Positions 1 through 5,168 of a DNA stretch of 6,162 nucleotides are shown one piece after another (the first letter of the stretch is position 1; every line of letters starts with the position of its first letter). This DNA comes from Acidobacteriaceae bacterium (GTDB lineage Bacteria > Acidobacteriota > Terriglobia > Terriglobales > Acidobacteriaceae), in the NCBI GenBank assembly GCA_003152795.1, contig PMBA01000351.1, positions 17,159 through 23,320 of the forward strand, given 5' to 3'. The notes beneath the pieces were generated by a model. It did no database searches, was not told the origin of the DNA, and saw only the letters and a list, made by a program, of their open reading frames with translations. The position numbers and the translations under genes were made by a program.

Positions 1-1972
1 CATCCTGGTCGACGATGCCACGGTGGAGATCGAAAACATCGAGCGCAATCTCGCCATGGGCAAGGAGATGAAGCAGGCCATCCTCGACGGCGCGCAACAA
101 GTAGCGGTGCCCGCGTTCGTATCGACCCTGTGTATCTGCATTGTGTTTGTGCCGATGTTTTTTCTGGCGGGTGTTGCGAAGTTTCTTTTTGTTCCGCTCG
201 CCGAAGCGGTGTGCTTTGCCATGCTGGCGTCCTACCTGCTGTCGCGCACCCTGATCCCGACAATGGTCATGTTCATCATGCGCGGGCACGAGCACCGCGC
301 CGTTGAGCCGAAAAGCTTCATCGGAAAATTTCAGCGTGGCTTTGAGCGCTGGTTTGAAAGCGTCCGCCACGGCTACCAGCAACTGCTCGAAACCACGCTG
401 GAGCACCGGAAGTTGTTTTCGGTCTGCTTTTCCGCGTTCTGCTTGTTATCGCTGGGGCTGGTGTTTTTTCTGGGTCGCGATTTCTTCCCGCAAGTGGATG
501 CGGGCCTGATCCGGCTGCACTTCCGCGCCCGGCCGGGCCTGCGGGTGGAAGAAACGGCGCGTTTGTGCGATGAAGTGGAGAAGGTCCTGCGCAGCGAGAT
601 TCCGAAGGAGGAGTTGGAGACGATCCTGGATAACATCGGCGTTCCCTACTCGGGCATCAATCTCTCCTACGCCAGTTCGGGCGTGATTGGTAGCGGTGAC
701 GCCGAGATTCTGATGTCGCTGAATCCGGAACACCATCACCCCACCGCGGGGTACGTGCGCCGGTTGCGCCGCGAACTGCCGGCTCGTTTTCCGGGGGTGG
801 AGTTCTTCTTCCAGCCCGCCGACATCGTGTCGCAAATTCTCAATTTTGGATTGCCCGCGCCGGTTGATATTCAGGTCGTGGGCGCCGATATGCGCGCGAA
901 TTACGACATCGCTCAGAAAATCGCAAATCGTGTTCGCGAGATTCCCGGCGCCGCCGACGTCCATGTGCAACAGATGATGAGCCTGCCTACTCTTCACCTC
1001 GATATGGACCGCACGCGCATCAATCAGGTCGGATTAAATGCCCGCGACGTGGCCCAAAGTGTGCTGATCAGCTTGAGCGGAAGCTTCCAGACAGCTCCGA
1101 ATTTCTGGCTCAATCCGAAGAATGGGGTTACATATCCCATCGCCATTCAGGCGCCGCAGTATCGCGAGACTTCCTTGCAGGATTTGATGAACACGCCGGT
1201 GAACAGCGCCGGGGCGCGGGCGCCCCAGGTGCTCGGCAATCTGGCGCAACTCACGCCGGCGGCGCGTCCCGCGGTGGTCAACCATTACAACGTGCAGCCG
1301 GTTATCGATGTGTATGCGAGCACGCAGGGGCGCGACCTGGGGGGAGTTGCGTCAGACATCATGAAAGCCCTCAAACCGTTCCAGGACCCGGCTCATCTGC
1401 CGCGCGGCACGCGCATCGTAGTTCGCGGGCAGATTGAGACTATGGAGTCCTCATTTTTCGGCCTGGGAGTGGGCCTTCTGGGCGCGATCGTGCTCGTGTA
1501 TCTGCTTATCGTCGTCAACTTTCAGTCGTGGCTCGACCCTTTTATCATTATTACTGCCCTGCCCGGAGCGCTGGCGGGCATTTGCTGGTTTCTGCTGATC
1601 ACGCGCACCACACTCAGTGTTCCGTCGCTGACGGGCGCAGTCATGTGCATGGGAGTGGCGACCGCGAACTCGATTCTGCTGGTGTCGTTTTCTCGCGACC
1701 GCATGGATGCGGGGGTGCCTGCGCGGCAGGCGGCGCTGGAAGCGGGCTACACCCGCATGCGGCCGGTGATCATGACGGCCCTCGCAATGATTATCGGCAT
1801 GGTGCCGATGGCGCTCGGCTTCGGAGAAGGCGGCGAGCAGAACGCGCCGCTGGGCCGCGCCGTGATTGGCGGCCTGCTCTTCGCCACCGTGGCCACATTA
1901 TTTTTCGTGCCCAGCGTATTTACCATGATTCATGGCCACCGCCAGGAGCGGTTGCAGTCGCAACAGAGGTAG
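1..1972 (+). CDS. RND efflux permease, C-terminal part (5' truncated by window)
   Basis: Inner-membrane proton-driven pump subunit of the AcrB/HAE-like RND superfamily, which moves drugs or other amphiphiles from periplasm or membrane into the adaptor/outer-membrane duct. The reading frame is open from base 2 and gives 656 residues; family members run about 1030-1070, so roughly 400 N-terminal residues lie upstream. It enters in TM4 at ILVDDATVEIEN, with the paired Asp (residues 4-5) used for proton relay in AcrB. Hydrophobic segments follow at about 37-59 (TM5), 68-93 (TM6) and 138-158 (TM7), then a large periplasmic porter/docking region (about 160-480), then TM8-TM12 at about 483-507, 512-533, 538-563, 588-607 and 620-643. 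RMRPVIMTALA at the start of TM11 keeps the conserved Arg and Thr. The TM10 Lys of AcrB appears to be Ala (GVATANSIL). Stop TAG at 1970-1972. A GTG at 23 is internal, not the start. The exact substrate cannot be read from sequence. Confidence 0.96.
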   Translation, partial: ILVDDATVEIENIERNLAMGKEMKQAILDGAQQVAVPAFVSTLCICIVFVPMFFLAGVAKFLFVPLAEAVCFAMLASYLLSRTLIPTMVMFIMRGHEHRAVEPKSFIGKFQRGFERWFESVRHGYQQLLETTLEHRKLFSVCFSAFCLLSLGLVFFLGRDFFPQVDAGLIRLHFRARPGLRVEETARLCDEVEKVLRSEIPKEELETILDNIGVPYSGINLSYASSGVIGSGDAEILMSLNPEHHHPTAGYVRRLRRELPARFPGVEFFFQPADIVSQILNFGLPAPVDIQVVGADMRANYDIAQKIANRVREIPGAADVHVQQMMSLPTLHLDMDRTRINQVGLNARDVAQSVLISLSGSFQTAPNFWLNPKNGVTYPIAIQAPQYRETSLQDLMNTPVNSAGARAPQVLGNLAQLTPAARPAVVNHYNVQPVIDVYASTQGRDLGGVASDIMKALKPFQDPAHLPRGTRIVVRGQIETMESSFFGLGVGLLGAIVLVYLLIVVNFQSWLDPFIIITALPGALAGICWFLLITRTTLSVPSLTGAVMCMGVATANSILLVSFSRDRMDAGVPARQAALEAGYTRMRPVIMTALAMIIGMVPMALGFGEGGEQNAPLGRAVIGGLLFATVATLFFVPSVFTMIHGHRQERLQSQQR

Positions 1973-1995
1973 AGAACAGAAGTAGAGAATTTGCC

Positions 1996-1999
1996 GGAG
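1996..1999 (+). promoter_or_regulatory. Shine-Dalgarno deciding the adaptor start
   Basis: GGAG lies 9 nt before the ATG at 2009. It abuts the in-frame ATG at 2000 and lies downstream of the in-frame TTG at 1991, so it can serve only the start at 2009. The other two candidates have no comparable site at a normal distance. Confidence 0.6.
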
Positions 2000-2008
2000 A
2001 TGCAAATC

Positions 2009-3244
2009 ATGCCCGCACAACCGCCTGAAACGTCGCAGCAGGATCACACGCAGCCCCTGCGGCCCGATGACAATCGGCCGTCCGAGCAAGGTTCAGCTCC
2101 GGCGGGCCGGGGAAAGATTCTGATTGGCGCCGTGCTCCTCGTCCTGATTACCGCCGGCGCAGTTACGTTTCTGAACCGGAGCAACGAATCGAACGCGCTG
2201 GCGAAGGAGACCGACGCGATCTCGGTTCCCACCGTTGCGGTGGTCCAGCCCCAGGCCGAACCCGGAAACGACGAACTTGTTCTGCCCGGAAACTTGCAGG
2301 CTTTTGAAGAGTCGCCGATTTTTGCCCGTACCAACGGCTACCTCTTGCGCTGGTACAAAGACATGGGAAGCAAGATCCAGAAGGGAGATCTGCTGGCGGC
2401 GATTGATACTCCGGAAGTCGACCAGGAACTGTCCCAGGCTCGAGCCAGCCGCGAGCAGGTCAAGTCGGCGCTGGAACTGGCGAAGATTTCCGCCGACCGT
2501 TGGGCGAATCTGCGCAAGTCCGACTCGGTCTCGCAGCAGGAAGCGGACCAGCAAGCGAGCGGCTACCAGCAGGCGCTGGCCAACCTTGCGGCAGCCGACG
2601 CGAACGTTCGCCGCCTGGAACAACTCGAGTCTTTCAAGAACGTGTATGCGCCTTTTTCCGGCGTGCTGACGCGGCGCAATGTGGATCCGGGCGCACTCAT
2701 CAATTCCGGGGCCGGGGTGGCTGGCAAAGAGCTGTTCGATATCGCGCGCGTCGATCCGCTTAGGGTTTACGTCAGTGTTCCGCAGGCGTACGCGTCAAAC
2801 ATAAAAGCCGGGATGAAGGCGACCGTCACGCTGCAGGAATTTCCTGGCGAGAAATTCCTGGGAACGGTGGCTCGGACCGCCGATTCCATCGATCCCGCGA
2901 CGCGAACCCTGAATACCGAAGTGGATGTTCCGAACAAAGACAGCAAGCTGCTGCCGGGATCTTTCGGGCAGGTGCATTTTGCGACCGGAACAATGGTTCC
3001 GCGGATCACCGTCCCGGTGAATGCGATGCTGTTCCGCGCCGAGGGCCCGCAGGTCGCGGTCGTCGATAAGAACGACAAGGTGCACTTGCGCCCCATCACC
3101 ATTGGGCGCGACTTCGGAGCCACGCTTGAAATTCTCGGCGGTCTCGAGGTGAGCGATCGGGTCGTGATCAACCCGTCCGACTCGCTCCAGGAAGGGCAGC
3201 CTGTTCACGTCGCCAAGCCGAGCGCGGGAGATGCGCATTCGTAA
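2009..3244 (+). CDS. RND periplasmic adaptor (membrane fusion protein), membrane-anchored
   Basis: Periplasmic adaptor (HlyD/AcrA-type membrane fusion protein) that joins the permease to the outer-membrane factor. It has 411 residues from the ATG at 2009, a normal family length. A polar, proline-rich cytoplasmic tail (1-34) precedes one transmembrane helix (about 37-55). The periplasmic part reads in the usual order: first lipoyl half-motif (about 100-134, with GSKIQKGDLLAAID), an Ala/Gln-rich alpha-helical hairpin (about 136-207), the second lipoyl half (NVYAPFSGVLTRRNVDPGAL, 211-230), a beta-barrel (about 250-330, including the DPATRTLNTEVDVPN stretch typical of the family) and a membrane-proximal domain (about 331-400). 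It begins 36 nt after the permease stop and is almost certainly cotranscribed with it. TTG 1991 and ATG 2000 are possible earlier in-frame starts, adding 6 or 3 residues. There is no lipobox, so anchoring is by the helix rather than lipid. Confidence 0.95.
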   Translation: MPAQPPETSQQDHTQPLRPDDNRPSEQGSAPAGRGKILIGAVLLVLITAGAVTFLNRSNESNALAKETDAISVPTVAVVQPQAEPGNDELVLPGNLQAFEESPIFARTNGYLLRWYKDMGSKIQKGDLLAAIDTPEVDQELSQARASREQVKSALELAKISADRWANLRKSDSVSQQEADQQASGYQQALANLAAADANVRRLEQLESFKNVYAPFSGVLTRRNVDPGALINSGAGVAGKELFDIARVDPLRVYVSVPQAYASNIKAGMKATVTLQEFPGEKFLGTVARTADSIDPATRTLNTEVDVPNKDSKLLPGSFGQVHFATGTMVPRITVPVNAMLFRAEGPQVAVVDKNDKVHLRPITIGRDFGATLEILGGLEVSDRVVINPSDSLQEGQPVHVAKPSAGDAHS

Positions 3245-3275
3245 AGCCATCGCGAGTCGCCGTTCTAACCTGACC

Positions 3276-3299
3276 ACGGAGGTACGGAGACACTGAGGA
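3276..3299 (+). repeat. Three degenerate 8-bp tandem units (ACGGAGGT-like)
   Basis: Units ACGGAGGT (3276-3283), ACGGAGAC (3284-3291) and ACTGAGGA (3292-3299) run head to tail between the adaptor and the outer-membrane factor, preceded by CC. Runs of the form CCACGGAGGCACGGAG are, as I recall, a widespread dispersed element in intergenic DNA of Acidobacteria and some other soil bacteria. This looks like a short, decayed copy. The 95-nt gap has no hairpin or T-run that I would call a terminator, so read-through into the next gene is likely. Confidence 0.6.
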
Positions 3300-3339
3300 A
3301 GGCTTTCTCATAATCTCAACGTCGAGAAGCAGTTGCTTT

Positions 3340-4881
3340 ATGAAAGACAAAACAATGAACTCGCTCTTCTCTATGTCGAAGCCTGCCCTGGGCGTAGCCG
3401 AATGCCGCCTCCGTGGCGGGTTTTGCGCATTGCTGGCCGCCGCATTGCTCGTGTGCGGCGTGGGTTGCACCGTGGGGCCGGGATACAAGCGGCCCACGGC
3501 GCAGGTTCCCGAAGCGTGGAAAGGCGAAGGACCGTGGCAGACGGCGGCTCCGAAGGATGCGATTCCCAAGGGCGCGTGGTGGCAGATATTTCATGACACG
3601 GAACTCGATCGGCTGGAGCAGGAACTGCTTCAGGCCAACCCATCATTGGATGCGGCGCGGGATCGGCTCTCGCAGGCTCGGTCGCAAGCGCGGATCGCGT
3701 CGGCGGCGTACTTTCCCGCAGTCAGCGCCGATCCCAGCGGGCAGCGCGAGCGACTTTCCGGCAACCGTCCACTATCGGGCGCCCCGGGTGCACTCACGCC
3801 GGTCACCCAGAACGTTTTTACCGTCCCATTTTCGGTCAGCTACGAGCTTGATTTATTCGGACGCGTACGCCGCAATCTGGAAGCCGCCAACGCTTCGCTG
3901 CAGGGTAGCGCGGCCGATCTGGAAAATGTTCGTCTGGTGTTGACCGCCGAACTCGCCGCCGACTACTTCAATCTGCGCGAGCTTGACCGCGAAGCGGGAG
4001 TGGTGCGGCAGTCGGTTGAAATCCAGCAAAAGGGACTGGATCTGGTCAGCCGTCGACACGATGGCGGAATCGCCAATGGATTGGAAGTGGCGCAGCAGGC
4101 CGCGTTGCTGGATTCGACTGCGACGCAGCTCCAGCTGGTGTTGCAGCAGCGGGCACAGTACGAACACGCCATTGCGGTGTTGACCGGGAAGTCCGCCTCG
4201 GCTTTCACCGTGGCTGAGGCGCCCTTTGACGCCGTACCGCCGGCGATTCCCACCGGAGTTCCATCCGAAATTCTGGAGCGCCGCCCTGACGTTGCCACCA
4301 GCGAGCGTCAGATGGCGTTCGAAAATGCACAGGTCGGTTTAGCGATGGCTGCGTTCTATCCTCACATTACCCTGGCCGGGAGTGGGGGATGGCAGAGCCG
4401 CGACATCGCCACCCTGGTCAACGCTCCCAGCCTTTTCTGGTCGGTGGGCGGCGATCTGCTGCAGCCGATTTTCAATGGTGGGCGCAATCGCTCCAACCTG
4501 GCGCTCACCCGCGCAGCCTATGACGAATCGGTCGCCAATTATCGCGAATCCGTGCTGGTCGCATTTCAGCAGGTGGAGGATGGGCTCTCCGGTCTGGCGC
4601 TACTGAACCAGGCGGCGAAAACTCAGCAGGCGGCGGTCACCGATTCGCGGCGCGCCCTCGACATCGCCAACAACCGTTATGTTGGGGGCGTCACCACCTA
4701 CCTCGATGTGATCACCGCGCAATCGACGTTGCTAAGCAACGAACGCCTGGCAACGCAGCTGCTTGGTCAACAGATGGTCACTTCCGTTTACCTGGTGAAG
4801 GCTCTGGGCGGCGCGTGGGACGCAGCCGACATGCAGCGCGAGCAGGTGAGGCCGGCACTGGTTCAGGCCGTACAGCAGTAA
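3340..4881 (+). CDS. NodT/OprM-type outer-membrane efflux factor (lipoprotein)
   Basis: Outer-membrane channel of a tripartite pump (TolC fold, two outer-membrane-efflux-protein repeats, NodT subfamily). Its 513 residues are slightly longer than the usual 460-500 because of a long leader. After a signal segment (hydrophobic core about 28-42) comes Cys43 followed by TVGPGYKRP, the typical mature N-terminus of acylated NodT proteins; residues -3 to -1 are G-V-G, so the -3 Leu of a textbook lipobox is missing. Family landmarks follow: WWQIFHDTELDRL (80-92), SYELDLFGRVRR (167-178), PSEILERRPDVATSERQ (308-324), AAFYPHITLAGSGGW (337-351) and NRYVGGVTTYLDVITAQ (445-461). The first ATG (3340) has a weak GAGAAG 10 nt upstream; ATGs at 3355 and 3373 are in frame and would shorten only the leader. 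Third gene of the apparent operon, 95 nt after the adaptor. TAA stop at 4879-4881. Confidence 0.95.
   Translation: MKDKTMNSLFSMSKPALGVAECRLRGGFCALLAAALLVCGVGCTVGPGYKRPTAQVPEAWKGEGPWQTAAPKDAIPKGAWWQIFHDTELDRLEQELLQANPSLDAARDRLSQARSQARIASAAYFPAVSADPSGQRERLSGNRPLSGAPGALTPVTQNVFTVPFSVSYELDLFGRVRRNLEAANASLQGSAADLENVRLVLTAELAADYFNLRELDREAGVVRQSVEIQQKGLDLVSRRHDGGIANGLEVAQQAALLDSTATQLQLVLQQRAQYEHAIAVLTGKSASAFTVAEAPFDAVPPAIPTGVPSEILERRPDVATSERQMAFENAQVGLAMAAFYPHITLAGSGGWQSRDIATLVNAPSLFWSVGGDLLQPIFNGGRNRSNLALTRAAYDESVANYRESVLVAFQQVEDGLSGLALLNQAAKTQQAAVTDSRRALDIANNRYVGGVTTYLDVITAQSTLLSNERLATQLLGQQMVTSVYLVKALGGAWDAADMQREQVRPALVQAVQQ
3376..3419 (+). repeat. Possible dispersed repeat within the signal-peptide coding region
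   Basis: The stretch CCTGCCCTGGGCGTAGCCGA (3382-3401) resembles a short element of the form CCTGCCCTGAGCGAAGTCGAAG that I recall as abundant in Acidobacteria and other environmental genomes. It is directly followed by a small hairpin, CCGCC (3405-3409), loop TCCGT, GGCGG (3415-3419). It is translated as the charged n-region (about residues 13-27) of the outer-membrane factor's signal peptide. The match to a genomic repeat family is from memory and unverified. Confidence 0.4.
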
Positions 4882-4885
4882 GTTT

Positions 4886-4970
4886 GCGGGAGAATTAGTT
4901 TGATTCAGGGCTGCGCAGGTTCAAATGCGCACCTTCGTGCGCAGCCTCGGAGGTTGATGGCTTCTCCCGC
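4886..4970 (+). repeat. Nested perfect inverted repeats downstream of the efflux operon
   Basis: Outer arms GCGGGAGAA (4886-4894) and TTCTCCCGC (4962-4970) are perfect 9-bp complements. Inside them, inner arms GGCTGCGCA (4909-4917) and TGCGCAGCC (4938-4946) are also perfect 9-bp complements with a 20-nt loop. The two flanking gaps are 14 and 15 nt, so the structure is nearly symmetric. It begins 4 nt after the stop of the outer-membrane factor gene. The outer stem is followed by GTTTCTT, only modestly T-rich, so it could act as a transcription terminator or RNA 3'-end stabiliser. A small palindromic mobile element is the other reading. Confidence 0.65.
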
Positions 4971-4983
4971 GTTTCTTGCGCGG
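4967..4983 (+). other. Alternative small hairpin overlapping the outer repeat arm
   Basis: CCGCG (4967-4971) can pair with CGCGG (4979-4983) across a 7-nt loop. The left arm overlaps the right arm of the outer inverted repeat (4962-4970), so the two foldings exclude each other. Only 5 bp, so chance is a real possibility. Confidence 0.3.
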
Positions 4984-5005
4984 AATCTGTGATTTACAAA
5001 CTTTT

Positions 5006-5036
5006 ACCATCGTTTGCTTTCCAGAGACCATCATTT
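5006..5036 (+). promoter_or_regulatory. Direct repeat ACCATCNTTT x2, candidate regulator site
   Basis: ACCATCGTTT (5006-5015) and ACCATCATTT (5027-5036) match at 9 of 10 positions and are spaced 21 bp start to start, two turns of the helix. They lie in the AT-rich part of the intergenic region just upstream of a TATGAT box. That is where an activator or repressor would sit. No regulator gene is in the window to pair with it. Confidence 0.35.
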
Positions 5037-5044
5037 TAGAAGAG

Positions 5045-5050
5045 TATGAT
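5045..5050 (+). promoter_or_regulatory. Putative -10 box TATGAT for the MdtA-like transcription unit
   Basis: TATGAT matches the sigma70-type consensus TATAAT at 5 of 6 positions and lies in the only AT-rich stretch of the intergenic region. No good -35 hexamer sits 16-18 bp upstream (the bases there read around CCAGAGA). If it is used, it probably depends on an activator. ATCAT (5030-5034) and ATGAT (5046-5050) form a weak inverted repeat overlapping it. A start site would be near 5057. Confidence 0.35.
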
Positions 5051-5072
5051 TTAGTAGTTCGTGCGCTGCCGC

Positions 5073-5086
5073 CGCGAGAATTCGCG
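5073..5086 (+). other. Small GC-rich hairpin in the predicted leader RNA
   Basis: CGCGA (5073-5077), loop GAAT, TCGCG (5082-5086) forms a 5-bp stem just before the GGAGGG ribosome-binding sequence. CGCGAG also occurs as a direct repeat here (5073-5078 and 5083-5088). It could affect access to the ribosome-binding site if transcribed from the proposed promoter. Confidence 0.3.
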
Positions 5087-5089
5087 AGT

Positions 5090-5095
5090 GGAGGG
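5090..5095 (+). promoter_or_regulatory. Strong Shine-Dalgarno GGAGGG before the leader ORF
   Basis: GGAGGG is the best ribosome-binding sequence in the intergenic region. It lies 10 nt before a GTG (5106), but 69 nt before the adaptor ATG at 5165, too far to serve the adaptor directly. Confidence 0.5.
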
Positions 5096-5105
5096 CATTC
5101 ATCAA

Positions 5106-5168
5106 GTGAACGGCATGACGATCAGATTGATTTCGGCAACGAACCTACCGCTTGTGACTCTTCTATGA
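5106..5168 (+). CDS. Candidate 20-residue leader ORF coupled to the MdtA-like gene
   Basis: A short ORF from GTG 5106, 10 nt after GGAGGG, encodes 20 residues (MNGMTIRLISATNLPLVTLL). Its TGA (5166-5168) overlaps the downstream gene's ATG (5165-5167) as ATGA. An internal ATG at 5115 would give 17 residues. The ATGA overlap is the classic arrangement for translational coupling, and the downstream ATG has no ribosome-binding site of its own. I do not recognise the peptide; it is mildly hydrophobic, with no run of one amino acid that would suggest classical attenuation. It may be a regulatory leader peptide or a chance ORF; no homologue is known to me. Confidence 0.4.
   Translation: MNGMTIRLISATNLPLVTLL

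Noticed and set aside
446..997. 183-codon ORF on the - strand inside the permease
   Set aside because: It lies wholly opposite well-conserved RND porter sequence, has no recognisable domain, and is His/Arg-rich as expected for an antisense shadow of GC-rich coding DNA.
1991..1993. TTG as start of the first adaptor
   Set aside because: It lacks a properly spaced Shine-Dalgarno, whereas GGAG at 1996-1999 is 9 nt before ATG 2009. It cannot be fully excluded.
1528..2028. 166-codon + strand ORF in another frame, spanning the permease end
   Set aside because: It overlaps TM9-TM12 of the permease and the adaptor start. Its His/Arg/Gly-rich composition is that of a frame shadow.
2093..2623. 176-codon - strand ORF opposite the first adaptor
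   Set aside because: It runs antisense to a clear adaptor domain and has no ribosome-binding site or recognisable family.
3245..3339. Terminator between the adaptor and the outer-membrane factor
   Set aside because: I found no stable stem followed by a T-run in this gap, so the three genes are treated as one operon.
3168..3569. 133-codon - strand ORF across the adaptor/outer-membrane-factor gap
   Set aside because: It crosses the ends of two well-supported genes and the repeat sequences. Low-complexity Arg/Pro-rich composition and no family match.
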